A stretch of DNA of 64,000 nucleotides from Streptomyces sp. GS7 (GCF_009834125.1 NZ_CP047146.1:6131501-6195500); one strand, 5' to 3'. Shown: positions 26,612-35,728, counted from the first letter of the stretch. Translations and numbers: made by a program. The notes: generated by a model from the sequence alone, not told the origin.

Positions 26612-28555
26612 TCACACCGCCCCCGCGTACTCCCGCAGCCGCTCCAGTTCGGCGGCCACGTCGGTGAGGGTCGCGCAGTCGGGGACCGGCCGCAGCACGG
26701 GCGGCGGGGTGCCGGTGGCGCGGTGGCGGCGCGGGTCCTCCAGGGCGACGGCCATGGCGGCCAGGGCGTGGCAGAGCCGTTCGGCCTCGTCGGGGTCCGG
26801 GCGGCGGGCGCCGTGGTCGAGGCGTACGGCGCAGGCGGTGGCGGCGTCGACGATGCGTTCGGCGGCGGTGACGACGGTCAGCCAGTCGGGCACGCGGTCG
26901 CGGGAGGGGCGCAGCTCGGCCGCGGCGGTCTCGGCCGCCGCCCGTGCCTCGGCCAGCGCCCGATAGGCGGCCCGGCGCAGCGCCAGCCGTTCGCCGGGGT
27001 CGGCGGTGTCGCCGTCCGGGCGGGGCGCGAGGACGTGGCGGAGGAAGCGTTCCGTGGCGCGCAGAGCCGCGGTGACCCGCTGGCCGACCCGGCGGCGCGG
27101 GTCCGCGAGCCGGGGCAGATGGCCGACGACGAGGACGATCGCGCAGGCGACGGCGGTGTCCACGATCCGTTCGGCGGGAGCCTGCCGGGCGCCGCCGGCG
27201 TAGACGAACGACAGCACCATGAGGGTGATCGCGCCGGTCTGGAGGGCGAAGTGCCGGGTGGCGAACGGCAGCAGCGCGCCGCCCGCCCCGGCCACCAGCG
27301 CGGGCCACCAGCTCCCCGAGAGCAGCAGTCCGGCCCCGGCGAAGACCAGTACGCCGCCCGCGGTGCCGGCGAAGCGGTTCACCGTGCGGGAGAACAGCGG
27401 GCCCAGGTCCGGCTTGACGAGGAAGGTGACGGTCGTGGGGAGCCAGTACCAGTGGTCGGCGCGCAGCAGCAGGGCGACGGCGGCGCTGGTGCCGATGCAG
27501 ACGGCGACCCGCAGTCCGTAGTCCCGCCCGGCGGGGCCGAGCGCGGCGCCCGCCGCGGTCCCCGTGGCCGGTGCCGCGAACGACGGCCGCGGCAGGGGCA
27601 GTTCGCGTGCGAAGGCGACCGCGGCGTCCAGCAGGGCGTGGTCGAAGGCCCCGCGTGCCGCGGAACTGTTCTCCGGGGCGGACAGCCGGCCCGGCGGGCG
27701 CCCGGTGCGCAGCGTCGCGGCGAACCGCCGGGGGCTTTCCGCGACCCGCGCCGGCAGCGGGCGAGCCTCCCACAGTAGCGCGACGCTGGCCTCGCACAGC
27801 GCGGTGGCCGCGGCGAAGCGTTCGGCCAGCAGCAGCTCCTCCGTACGGGCGGGCCGGCGCAGCAGCCGGCTGGTGAGACGGCGCAGCCGCAGTGCCTCGT
27901 CGGCGCGGTCCAGGGCGGCGGTGAGCCGGCGCCGGGCGGGCTCGGCACCGGGTCCGCCGACCGCCGCCAGGGCGTCGGCGAGCGCGTCGAAGACCGCGGC
28001 GACCGCCGCCCGCTCGCCGCGCAGCGCGCCACCCGCCGGGCGCGGGGTGCGCAGGACCAGCCGCAGCAGGAGCAGCCAGAGGCAGCCGGCGAGGACGTAC
28101 AGCGCCTTCGCCCAGGGCGCGCCGGGCAGCGGCATGCCCGCGCCGAGGACGGTGGCGGCCAGCATCTGCATGCCGGCGGTGGAGCGCACCGGTCCGGTGA
28201 CGCTGACCGCCCCGGAGACGAAGCCGACCGCGCAGAGCGCCGGCACCAGCCACCAGCCGGCGTCGGCCGCCCGCAGCGAGCCGCCGAGCAGCATCCCGAA
28301 CGCCACTGCCAGCGCGGGCAGTCCGATGTGGACGACGCCGGTGCGCCGGGTCCCGGGGCGGTCGTTGACGCCGGCCAGCATGGAGCCGAGCGCGGCGAGC
28401 ACACCGGGCGCCGGGTGCCCGGTCGCGATCCCCGCGGCGAGCAGCGGCCCCGCGCAGAGCGCGCCCCGGACGACCGCCGGCCACGGCACGGGCAACCGCT
28501 GCCAGCGGAAGGGGTGGGCGAGCCAGGCGGGCACGGCGCGCTGGGCGCGGGGCAT
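26612..28555 (-). CDS. FUSC family membrane protein
   Basis: A 647-residue protein with two clusters of hydrophobic segments (about 25-180 and about 350-510) separated by a helical cytosolic region, the fusaric-acid-resistance/aromatic exporter-like architecture. LRVAVCIGTSAAVALLLRADHWYW with LPTTVTFLVKPDLGPLFSRT is the FUSC core motif. The ATG at 28555 has GAGGAG at 4 nt; the frame opens further up at 28636. Substrate unknown. It is convergent with the efflux gene, 21 nt apart. Confidence 0.85.
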   Translation of the reverse strand: MPRAQRAVPAWLAHPFRWQRLPVPWPAVVRGALCAGPLLAAGIATGHPAPGVLAALGSMLAGVNDRPGTRRTGVVHIGLPALAVAFGMLLGGSLRAADAGWWLVPALCAVGFVSGAVSVTGPVRSTAGMQMLAATVLGAGMPLPGAPWAKALYVLAGCLWLLLLRLVLRTPRPAGGALRGERAAVAAVFDALADALAAVGGPGAEPARRRLTAALDRADEALRLRRLTSRLLRRPARTEELLLAERFAAATALCEASVALLWEARPLPARVAESPRRFAATLRTGRPPGRLSAPENSSAARGAFDHALLDAAVAFARELPLPRPSFAAPATGTAAGAALGPAGRDYGLRVAVCIGTSAAVALLLRADHWYWLPTTVTFLVKPDLGPLFSRTVNRFAGTAGGVLVFAGAGLLLSGSWWPALVAGAGGALLPFATRHFALQTGAITLMVLSFVYAGGARQAPAERIVDTAVACAIVLVVGHLPRLADPRRRVGQRVTAALRATERFLRHVLAPRPDGDTADPGERLALRRAAYRALAEARAAAETAAAELRPSRDRVPDWLTVVTAAERIVDAATACAVRLDHGARRPDPDEAERLCHALAAMAVALEDPRRHRATGTPPPVLRPVPDCATLTDVAAELERLREYAGAV

Positions 28556-28705
28556 GGGTCTCCTCGGGCGATGGCGTGGGTACGCGGACACGGGTGGCGG
28601 GATCCGAGGGGCGTCATCGGCCGACGGTGCTGCCACCAGCGTAAGGTCCGGATCTGTCCGGGCCGCTGCCGGAGGGTTACCCGAAGATCACGGGAGGGCG
28701 CGCAG

Positions 28706-29740
28706 ATGGCGAAGAGCGTGGTGGACACCGCCGAGGACGTCGGGGTGTGTGTGGTCGGCGGCGGGGTGATCGGCCTGACCTCGGCGGTCGTGCTGGCCGA
28801 GAACGGGTACCGGGTGCGGCTGCTGACCCGCGACGCGGCCGGCGACACGACGTCGGCGGTGGCCGGGGCGCTGTGCTGGCCCTACCTGATCCAGCCGTAC
28901 GAGGACGCGGTGCGGTGGTCGCTGCGCTCCTTCGAGGTGCTCGCCGGGCTGGCGGAGCGGCCGGCGGAGACCGGCGCGCGCATGGTGGCCGGCATCATGG
29001 CGGAAGTTGCCGCCGACCCGGGCCCGGACGGCCTCGCCGCCTGGTACGACGCGGTCCCCGGGATGCGGCCCGCGCGCCCCGACGAGCTGCCCGAGGGGTA
29101 CGGTTCCGGCCGGCGGGCGCGCACCCCGCTCGTGGACATGCCGGCCCATCTCCGGTATCTGGAGCGGCGGTTGGCGGCGGCCGGCGGGGTCGTGGAGCGG
29201 CGCGCGGTCGCGTCGCTGGCGGAGGCGGGCCGGGGCGCCGGCGCGGTCGTGAACTGCTCCGGTCTGGGTGCCCGCGAGCTCGTCCCGGATCCGCAGGTGT
29301 ACCCGGTTCAGGGGCAGTTGGTGATCGCGGAGAACCCCGGCATCGACACCTGGCTGGCGACCGCGGACTCCGCGGCGGGCGAGACCGCCTACGTCCTGCC
29401 GCAGCCCTTCGGGGTGGTCCTGGGCGGTACGGCGCGCGAGGACGCCTGGTCGCGGGAGCCGGACCCGGCGGTGGCGGAGGCGATCGTGGCGCGCTGCGCA
29501 CGGTTCTTCCCCGCGCTGGCGCGGGCCCGGGTCCTGGCCCACCGGGTGGGGCTGCGCCCGGCCCGTCCGGCGGTGCGGCTGGCCGCGGAACGGCTGCCGG
29601 ACGGGACGCGGTGCGTCCACAACTACGGGCACGGGGGTGCGGGGGTGACCGTGGCGTGGGGGTGTGCGGACGAGGTGCTGCGGCTGGTGCGGGCGGGCGG
29701 CGCCGCTCAGCAGCCCGTCGGCGTCCCGGCCCCGGGCTGA
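28706..29740 (+). CDS. D-amino-acid oxidase family flavoprotein
   Basis: A 344-residue FAD-dependent oxidase. VCVVGGGVIGLTSAVVLAENG (about 14-34) with RVRLLTRD is the dinucleotide-binding fold. TTSAVAGALCWPYLIQPYE and the C-terminal CVHNYGHGGAGVTVAWGCA are typical of D-amino-acid oxidases, where the GHGG segment contacts FAD. It probably oxidises a D-amino acid to the 2-oxo acid with release of ammonia and peroxide. The ATG at 28706 has GGGAGG upstream. Divergent from the FUSC gene. Confidence 0.88.
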   Translation: MAKSVVDTAEDVGVCVVGGGVIGLTSAVVLAENGYRVRLLTRDAAGDTTSAVAGALCWPYLIQPYEDAVRWSLRSFEVLAGLAERPAETGARMVAGIMAEVAADPGPDGLAAWYDAVPGMRPARPDELPEGYGSGRRARTPLVDMPAHLRYLERRLAAAGGVVERRAVASLAEAGRGAGAVVNCSGLGARELVPDPQVYPVQGQLVIAENPGIDTWLATADSAAGETAYVLPQPFGVVLGGTAREDAWSREPDPAVAEAIVARCARFFPALARARVLAHRVGLRPARPAVRLAAERLPDGTRCVHNYGHGGAGVTVAWGCADEVLRLVRAGGAAQQPVGVPAPG

Positions 29741-29806
29741 CGGCGGGCCCGCCCGCCGGGCAGCGGCCGTACCGTCGCCCGCCGCGGGTGCCTCGGCGGG
29801 AAGGCA

Positions 29807-29842
29807 GCCGGCCCGGCGCCTGTCGTCGGGCGCCGGGCCGGC
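29807..29842. terminator. Convergent terminator hairpin
   Basis: A perfect 14-bp stem (29807-29820 with 29829-29842) and an 8-nt loop between the convergent D-amino-acid oxidase and peptidase genes. Confidence 0.8.
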
Positions 29843-29888
29843 CGTCTCGGCGCCGGTGAAGGCGCCGTCACGAGGGGTGCCTCCCTTC

Positions 29889-29928
29889 GGTCACGGGGTG
29901 GGGATCGCGGTCACGGGGTGGGGATCGC
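29889..29928. repeat. 20-bp tandem duplication at the peptidase stop codon
   Basis: Two adjacent copies of CGGTCACGGGGTGGGGATCG (29889-29908 and 29909-29928). The right copy holds the stop codon and last residues (IPTP) of the secreted peptidase; the left copy repeats them after the stop. Confidence 0.85.
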
Positions 29929-31803
29929 GTGCGCGGTGACCGGCGCCCCGCCGGTCAGCGGCAGCCGCGCCGCGGTGCGGGACAGGTCGAGGGTGAGCCG
30001 CGGGTGGGACGCGGGCGGGTCGATCAGTCCGGCGTCGGTGCCGGCCACGATCAGCGCGAGCCGGTGCCCGGCGGGCACGATGTGGTCGGTGGCGGCCAGG
30101 TCGAGGGTGATGGTGTACGGCTTGCCGGGGGTCAGCGGGCGGCCCTTGCCGGGATCGGCCCAGTGGCCGAGGTCGGCCCAGCCGCGGCTGAAGACCGTGT
30201 AGCCGGCCTTCTCGACGTCGGCCGCGGTCTCCTTGAAGCAGCCGGTGTCGCCCTTGTTGCCGGCGCCCCAGCAGGTGCGCTTGTCGAGGGTGACGATGCC
30301 CTCGCCGTCGGCCGCGTAGTTGCGCAGGGTGGCCGGACCGAGGTCGACCAGGACGGCGGAGAGATGGGCCGAGGAGGTGCTGGGGGTGGCGGTGACGGTC
30401 ACCGTGCCGGAGCCCGACAGCCGCAGCGGTGCGGTCAGCGGCCCGGTGGTGAACCCGGCCTTCGCGGGCGTCGCCTGGTCGATGTGGGCGGCCCAGTCCG
30501 TCTCGCTCTGCTTGGGGTCGTCGGTGAAGGAGGCGGTCGCCCCCTTCGGCGCGGGCTGGGCGCCCAGGACGCCGACGCCCGCGGTGGTCCCGTTGCGGGG
30601 GTGCAGGACGACGGGCGCGGTGCCGGCCGCCGGCCAGTGCGCGTCCGTCGACCAGGTGTCGGGCGCCCGCTCGACGTCGGCCATCGGGGCGCGCTCGATT
30701 CCGTTGTCGTAGCCCATCAGGTAGTGGTCGAACCACTGGTGCAGGGTGTGCACCCAGTCCGCGCGGCGGTAGTCGAAGGGGTCGACATGGCCGGTCTGGG
30801 AGAGCCAGATCTTGCGCTGGACGCCGTGCCGGGCGAGCGCGTCCCACCACTGGCCGAAGTGCTTGGTGCGGACGTTGAGGTCCTGCATCCCGTGGACGAG
30901 GAAGACGCTGGCGCGGACCTTGCCCGCGTTGCGGACGTAGTCCCGCTCGGTCCACAGGCCGGTCCAGTCGCCGTTGCGCGGGGCGCCGTCGACCAGCTTC
31001 TTCTGTACGGCGGCGCAGTGTTGCTGCGCGCCGGAGCTCTCGACCTCGTGGGCGAGTTGGTCGGGGCCGGAGTTGTAGAGCGGGGCGCCCTTGGCGAAGT
31101 AGTAGTCGTACCAGGAGGAGATGCCGGAGATCGGGACGATGGTCTTCAGGCCGGGGACTCCGGTCGCCGCGACGCCGTTGGCGATGGTGGCGTCCCAGCT
31201 CTTGCCGATCATGCCGGTGCTGCCGTTGGACCAGCCTGCGGTGACGGGTTTGCCGCCGGTGCGGGCGGTGTAGGCGCGTCCGCGGCCGTTGAGCCAGTCG
31301 ACCACGGCCTTGGCGGACTGGATGTCGGAGCGCCCGCCGACGTCGACGCAGCCGTCGGAGCGATTGGTTCCGGCCAGGTCGACGAGGACGACCGCATAGC
31401 CGCGGGGCACGAAGTAGTTGTCGTAGAAGAGCGGGAACTGGACCGGGCGCCCTTGTGCGTCGTAGGTCTTCTTCTGGCTCTCGTTGCCGCGTCCGCAGCA
31501 GGAGTAGTAGGGGCTCGCGTCCATGATCACCGGTATGCGGTGGCCCTGGCGGGCGGGTTCGGAGGGGCGCATGATGTCGACGGCGACCCGGTCGGTGTGC
31601 CCGTCTCCGTCGCCGTCGAGCCGGGTGTCCACCCAGACCGATTCGCGGATCGCGTGGTCGTAGGAGTAGACGGGGCCGCTCTCGCCGGAGGAGGGGGCCG
31701 CACCTGCCGGATGCGGGGCGATGAGCAGCCCGAACAGGGCGAGGGTGATCGCCACCACGAGCGTTTTCCAGGGGATGTGGGGAATTCCCGTACGTATCGT
31801 CAC
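29911..31803 (-). CDS. Secreted Xaa-Pro dipeptidyl-peptidase (S15) family protein
   Basis: A 630-residue exported serine hydrolase. Residues 1-35 are a signal peptide with a hydrophobic core (TLVVAITLALFGLLIAP) and likely cleavage after AGA. The catalytic Ser is probably Ser202 in GMIGKSWDATIA, the Asp in VHGMQDLNVRTKH and the His in SQTGHVDPFDY. The C-terminal 200 residues form the beta-sandwich domain found in PepX and cocaine-esterase-like enzymes. It should remove Xaa-Pro dipeptides or hydrolyse related esters outside the cell. The start is a GTG with no clear ribosome-binding site, so an alternative is possible. Confidence 0.88.
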   Translation of the reverse strand: MTIRTGIPHIPWKTLVVAITLALFGLLIAPHPAGAAPSSGESGPVYSYDHAIRESVWVDTRLDGDGDGHTDRVAVDIMRPSEPARQGHRIPVIMDASPYYSCCGRGNESQKKTYDAQGRPVQFPLFYDNYFVPRGYAVVLVDLAGTNRSDGCVDVGGRSDIQSAKAVVDWLNGRGRAYTARTGGKPVTAGWSNGSTGMIGKSWDATIANGVAATGVPGLKTIVPISGISSWYDYYFAKGAPLYNSGPDQLAHEVESSGAQQHCAAVQKKLVDGAPRNGDWTGLWTERDYVRNAGKVRASVFLVHGMQDLNVRTKHFGQWWDALARHGVQRKIWLSQTGHVDPFDYRRADWVHTLHQWFDHYLMGYDNGIERAPMADVERAPDTWSTDAHWPAAGTAPVVLHPRNGTTAGVGVLGAQPAPKGATASFTDDPKQSETDWAAHIDQATPAKAGFTTGPLTAPLRLSGSGTVTVTATPSTSSAHLSAVLVDLGPATLRNYAADGEGIVTLDKRTCWGAGNKGDTGCFKETAADVEKAGYTVFSRGWADLGHWADPGKGRPLTPGKPYTITLDLAATDHIVPAGHRLALIVAGTDAGLIDPPASHPRLTLDLSRTAARLPLTGGAPVTAHAIPTP

Positions 31804-31966
31804 GGGCGGACGGTAGCGCGGGTCAACTCCCGTGCAGAAGGGGGTTTTCCGAGGTCCGTGTCGACCAGATGTCGGTCATGTGTCAGATGAGGCCATGGAC
31901 ATGACGTGCCACTGATGAGTACATAAGGTCCGAAGGGATCCACCTCCCCTACGAGTTGGAGGACTC

Positions 31967-33454
31967 GTGCGTCACAGACTTCTGGTCCCGGGCGCTGCCG
32001 CGCTCAGCCTGCTGCTGGCGATCCCGGCATCGGCCGCCGACTTCACACCGGGCGCCCCGGGTGTGGGCGACAGCTACTACCCCTACAGCGGCAACGGCGG
32101 GTACCGCGTCTCCCACTACGACCTGCGGCTCAAGTACCAGCCGAAGACAGACCTGTTGGAGGGCACGGCGACGCTGCTCGCCAAGACCACCCAGGACCTC
32201 TCCCGCTTCGACCTGGATTTCGGCCTCAAGGTCAGCGAGATCCGGGTGAACGGCAAGAAGGCCACCTTCGCCACCTCCGGCAAGCACAAGCTGGAGGTCA
32301 CTCCGGCCGCGGGGCTGGAGAAGGGCAAGGACATCAGCGTGGTCGTCCGCTACGCGGGCAAGCCCTCGGAGCTGAAGATCGACGGCTTCACCGCCTGGGC
32401 CCGTACGCCCGACGGCGGGGTGGTGGCCCAGGAACCGGACTCGGCCGTGTGGTGGTTCCCGAGCAACGACCACCCCAGCGACAAGGCCACGTACGACATC
32501 TCCATCGCGGTCCCGGACGGCACCCAGGCGCTCAGCAACGGCGTGCTGGCCTCGCAGACCTCCAAGCTCGGCTGGACGCGCTACAACTGGCGCTCGGACA
32601 AGCCTCAGGCGACGTATCTGACGACGCTGGCCATCGGCAAGTTCGACATCACCACGGACAGGACCGCCGACGGCCTGCCGGTGATCAACGCGGTCAGCCC
32701 GGACCTCGGCGCGAACCTGGGGTCGGCGCGGGCGAGCATCGAGCGCACCGCCGAGGTCACCGAGTGGCTGGAGAGCGTCTTCGGCCCGTACCCGTTCAAC
32801 TCGGTCGGCGGCTACGTCCCGAACGTCCCGGCGCACTACGCGCTGGAGACCCAGACCCGCCCGTTCTACGGCAAGGCGGCCTTCGACAAGGGCACCAACG
32901 TCTCGGTCGTGGTGCACGAGCTGGCCCACCAGTGGTACGGCGACAGCGTCTCGCTCAAGGACTGGAAGGACATCTGGATCAACGAGGGCTTCGCCGCCTA
33001 CAGCCAGTGGCTGTGGTCGGAGAAGGAGGGTGAGGGCACCGCGCAGCAGCTCGCGGACTACGTCTACGCCCAGCACCCGGCGAACGACCCGTTCTGGACG
33101 GTCAAGCCGGGCGACCCGGGCGCGGACAAGCAGTTCGACACGGCCGTCTACGACCGCGGTGCGCTGGCCATCCAAGCGCTCCGCAACAAGGTCGGCGACA
33201 AGGTCTTCTTCGGCATCCTCAAGTCCTGGCCGACGGAGAACAAGTACGGCAACGCCTCGGTCGCGGACTTCGTGGCGTTCGCCGAGAAGAAGTCCGGCAA
33301 GCCGCTGGCCGACTTCTTCCACACCTGGCTGTTCCAGCCGTCCAAGCCCGCGGCGGGCGCGGGTGTACGGGCGTTCGCTGCCTCCGGCCTCGTCGCCCAG
33401 CCCAAGTCCTGGAAGCAGATCGCGGCCACCCACGCCATGCACGTCGGCCACTGA
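31967..33454 (+). CDS. Secreted M1 family zinc metallopeptidase
   Basis: A 495-residue aminopeptidase-type enzyme with a signal peptide (hydrophobic core about 5-22, cleavage after ASA). The zinc site is HELAH at 317-321 with the third ligand Glu340 in NEGFA. The beta-sandwich domain precedes it. The usual GAMEN exopeptidase motif is not present; the equivalent stretch is HYALETQTRPF, as in other short Streptomyces M1 proteins, so substrate choice may differ. It lacks the long C-terminal helical domain of aminopeptidase N. The GTG at 31967 has GGAGG at 5 nt. Divergent from the S15 peptidase gene. Confidence 0.92.
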   Translation: MRHRLLVPGAAALSLLLAIPASAADFTPGAPGVGDSYYPYSGNGGYRVSHYDLRLKYQPKTDLLEGTATLLAKTTQDLSRFDLDFGLKVSEIRVNGKKATFATSGKHKLEVTPAAGLEKGKDISVVVRYAGKPSELKIDGFTAWARTPDGGVVAQEPDSAVWWFPSNDHPSDKATYDISIAVPDGTQALSNGVLASQTSKLGWTRYNWRSDKPQATYLTTLAIGKFDITTDRTADGLPVINAVSPDLGANLGSARASIERTAEVTEWLESVFGPYPFNSVGGYVPNVPAHYALETQTRPFYGKAAFDKGTNVSVVVHELAHQWYGDSVSLKDWKDIWINEGFAAYSQWLWSEKEGEGTAQQLADYVYAQHPANDPFWTVKPGDPGADKQFDTAVYDRGALAIQALRNKVGDKVFFGILKSWPTENKYGNASVADFVAFAEKKSGKPLADFFHTWLFQPSKPAAGAGVRAFAASGLVAQPKSWKQIAATHAMHVGH

Positions 33455-33461
33455 GCCGGCC

Positions 33462-33500
33462 GGTGGGCGGCGCCGGGGCGATCCCCCGGCGCCGCCCACC
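33462..33500. terminator. Convergent terminator with 17-bp stem
   Basis: A perfect 17-bp stem (33462-33478 with 33484-33500) and 5-nt loop, placed between the stops of the M1 peptidase (33454) and the MpaB-type gene (33505). Confidence 0.9.
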
Positions 33501-33504
33501 GCCG

Positions 33505-34380
33505 CTAGCGGCGGGCCGCCCGGTACGCCCGGCGCGCCCGCCGCGCGGGCGGCATGAACCGCAGCCGCTCCGGCAGCAGCGGCACCACGATCCGCACCAC
33601 CCGCCCGAACCGCCGCAGCCGCCGCTCCTGTTCGTCGGTCCACTCCAGTCCGATGGCCTGCCGTGCGTCCGGCGGCATCAGCCCGATCGTGACGAACCGA
33701 CGGAAGCGCGCGAACCGCGGCAGCAGCAGCGGCCAGGTCAGCCGCAGCAGCCACCGCACCGCCCGCGGGCCGCGGTCCGGCGGCGGCAGCGGCCGGTCGG
33801 TGGCGATCAACTCCCGCACCACGGCCGTCTCTTCGAGCTCGTTGTCGAGCACCTTGCGGTAGTACGGCCAGAACTCCTCGATGGACTGCGGCATATCGCG
33901 GTCGTGGATGCCGAGGACCCGGCCGACCTGGAGCCACTCCGCGTAGAGCTGCCGCTCCTGCGCCGGGGTGAAGGGGCGCCCGAGATAGCGCTGGGTGTGC
34001 TGGAACACCGGGAAGCCGGTGGCATGCACCCAGGCGTAGTGGGCAGGGGTGAGTGCGTGGTAGCTGCGGCCGTGGGCGTCGGTGCCCTGGATGGTCCGGT
34101 GCAGCTTCCGCAGCCGCCGCCCCTCCTCGGCCGCCCGCTCCCCGCCGTAGACCCACAGCTGAAGCGAGACCAGCGAGCGCTCACCGCGCCCCCACGGGTC
34201 CGTGCGGAACACCGAGTGATCGTCCACGCCGGCCCCCACCGCGGGGTGCGCGACCTGCAGCGTCAGCGCGGCGGGCAGCGTCAGCAGCGTCCGGATGTCC
34301 CCGACCAGCGACCAGAGCACGCCTCCAGGCGGCGGGGGATTAGGGACCATCCGTACCGTATTCATATCATTACTCATCAT
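33505..34380 (-). CDS. MpaB-type oxygenase (DUF2236)
   Basis: A 291-residue protein of the DUF2236/MpaB family, described as latex-clearing and related haem-type oxygenases. Conserved blocks include LQVAHPAVGAGVDDHSVF, LHRTIQGTDAHGRSYHAL with TPAHYAWVHATGF, and IEEFWPYYRKVLDNELEET. Conserved His residues in HPAV and YAWVHAT are consistent with metal or haem binding. The start is uncertain: three ATGs lie at 34380, 34377 and 34365 in an AT-rich stretch. A decayed paralogue of the same family sits immediately upstream on the same strand, so this was once a tandem pair. Confidence 0.85.
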   Translation of the reverse strand: MMSNDMNTVRMVPNPPPPGGVLWSLVGDIRTLLTLPAALTLQVAHPAVGAGVDDHSVFRTDPWGRGERSLVSLQLWVYGGERAAEEGRRLRKLHRTIQGTDAHGRSYHALTPAHYAWVHATGFPVFQHTQRYLGRPFTPAQERQLYAEWLQVGRVLGIHDRDMPQSIEEFWPYYRKVLDNELEETAVVRELIATDRPLPPPDRGPRAVRWLLRLTWPLLLPRFARFRRFVTIGLMPPDARQAIGLEWTDEQERRLRRFGRVVRIVVPLLPERLRFMPPARRARRAYRAARR

Positions 34381-34777
34381 ACGGTGGCCCCCAGCGGTCG
34401 CCGGGTATGCGGGTCTGTCCCGGGCCGGCGGGTGTTCCGGTACGCCAGGAACATCGCCGGGGCGATCCGCGGCGGCGGCACCAGGGCCGCCAGGCAGTGC
34501 ACCACGCGGGCGAACCGCCGCAGCCGCCGCTGCTGCCGGTCCGTCCAGCGCAGCCCGAGCCGCTCACACAGCACGGGCGGCGGCACGCCGACGGTGACCG
34601 GCAGTGGGCAGCGAGCGCGGCGAACGGCCGCCACAGGAACGCCGGGAGCCACCGCACCGGCGGCTTCCGCGGATGGGCCAGCTCGTCGAGGACATCGCGC
34701 ACCGAGCGGTTCAGCTCCAACCGCTCGGCAACCACGGCTTCGCAGTACGCACAGAACGACGCCCAGTCCGACGGAAG
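34377..34777 (-). pseudogene. Decayed second MpaB/DUF2236 oxygenase
   Basis: The C-terminal part of a DUF2236 protein survives in two frames. From about 34777 one frame reads LPSDWASFCAYCEAVVAERL and continues to FLWRPFAALAA. After a shift near 34610 the other frame gives CERLGLRWTDRQQRRLRRFA and ends at 34377 with RNTRRPGTDP. The order matches the intact neighbour (for example EWTDEQERRLRRFGR). The N-terminal half is missing. The homology stops abruptly near 34777, where a second gene fragment on the plus strand begins. Confidence 0.8.
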
Positions 34778-34959
34778 ATGACGGCCTGTCAGCCCGCGAG
34801 GACCTGCACTACGTCCTCTTCCGCAACGGGCATGCCCGGCCCGCCCGTTGGCAGAACACGGCGATCAAGGAGGAGTCGGCACCCTGGACCGTCTCCCGCC
34901 GGGGCAAGGACTACACCTCCGCCGACCCCTCGGACCACTATCCGCTGCTCGGCGACTGA
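34777..34959 (+). pseudogene. C-terminal remnant of an unrecognised gene
   Basis: A plus-strand frame with good Streptomyces codon bias reads LSAREDLHYVLFRNGHARPA and then DYTSADPSDHYPLLGD before a TGA at 34957. It has no usable start codon in its coding part. It begins exactly where the minus-strand DUF2236 remnant ends. I do not recognise the family. It is best read as the surviving 3' end of a gene truncated by the same deletion or recombination. Confidence 0.45.
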
Positions 34960-35005
34960 CCGGCGGACGCCCCGTCCCGGTGCGCCGGCCGTCGGCACCG
35001 CCAGC

Positions 35006-35086
35006 GGCCGGCGGCGACCGCCGGTCATCCGTGGCCGGCGGCGACCGCCGGTCATCCGTGGCCGGCGGCGACCGTCGGTCGTCAGT
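35006..35086. repeat. Three 27-bp tandem repeats
   Basis: Two identical units (35006-35032 and 35033-35059, each beginning GGCCGGCGGCGACCGCCGGT) and a third diverged unit (35060-35086). Each unit contains a GC-rich dyad able to form a small hairpin. The third unit overlaps the stop of the macro-domain gene. The unit length is a multiple of three, but neither strand shows convincing coding here. Apart from the gene remnant and these repeats, 34381-35081 holds nothing I can support. Confidence 0.85.
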
Positions 35087-35552
35087 GGTCGTAGACCGTC
35101 ACCGCCACTCCGCGCCCGACGAGCCGCGCGGATATCAGTGGCTCCACCCGGGACCACCTGCCGCCCGCCAACCCGCAGCCGATACGCGGCATATGGACCG
35201 AGGCGCCGAGCTCCAGCGCCTTGTCCGCCACCCGGCCCAGCCCGGCGGCTATCGCCTCGTACCGCACCGGAGCGCCCTTGCTGCCCGTCCGTATCCCCCG
35301 CTGCCCCACGAGATTGGCCACCCACAGGCGATCCGCGACCGGCACGAACTGGGCGGCGCCCAGGCCGAAGTCGTTCCGTGCGCGCTCGCGGTGCCAGCGG
35401 CGGTAGGCCCGCTCGGGCTCCGGCCAGCGCCGGGAGACGGCGAGCACGAAGCCCTTGCCCCAGCCCCCGAGGTCGTTGCACACATGCACGATCATCTTGA
35501 CGCCCTTGCCCTGCGGCACCGTGGCGTCTCCTGTGACATAGACGATTCCCAT
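35082..35552 (-). CDS. Macro domain protein
   Basis: A 156-residue single macro domain. IVYVTGDATVPQGKGVKMIVHVCNDLGGWGKGFVLA at the start and VHMPRIGCGLAGGRWSRVEPL near the end form the ADP-ribose pocket. Members bind ADP-ribose or remove it from proteins, nucleic acids or metabolites. ATG at 35552 has GGGGGA at a good distance and is preferred; ATG at 35576 would add eight residues. It is a lone gene; no toxin or ADP-ribosyltransferase partner is adjacent. Confidence 0.9.
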   Translation of the reverse strand: MGIVYVTGDATVPQGKGVKMIVHVCNDLGGWGKGFVLAVSRRWPEPERAYRRWHRERARNDFGLGAAQFVPVADRLWVANLVGQRGIRTGSKGAPVRYEAIAAGLGRVADKALELGASVHMPRIGCGLAGGRWSRVEPLISARLVGRGVAVTVYDH

Positions 35553-35660
35553 GGCATCCCCCGTTTCCTCAGCCATGTCCCCACGGTACGGGCGACCACT
35601 GACAATCGGCCCGGAGCGCAGGATCGGGCCGCCGCTCCGGGCACCGCGGAGCGTGCGAAA

Positions 35661-35698
35661 GGGCGGCTGCGGAGCCCGTCGGGTCTCCGCAGCCGCCC
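35661..35698 (-). terminator. Terminator of the amino-acid permease gene
   Basis: A perfect 14-bp stem (35661-35674 with 35685-35698) and 10-nt loop, 30 nt past the permease stop. On the minus strand the hairpin is followed by TTTCGC. Confidence 0.82.
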
Positions 35699-35728
35699 TC
35701 GGTCACTCGGGCGCGCCTGACGGCGCGG

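Noticed and set aside
35006..35086. Possible CRISPR-like direct repeats
   Set aside because: Units are contiguous with no spacers, only three copies, and no cas genes nearby.
34848..35720. 290-codon plus-strand frame through the 27-bp repeats and macro gene
   Set aside because: Crosses the repeat array as GGDRRSSVA units and then runs antisense to the macro-domain gene; no support as a protein.
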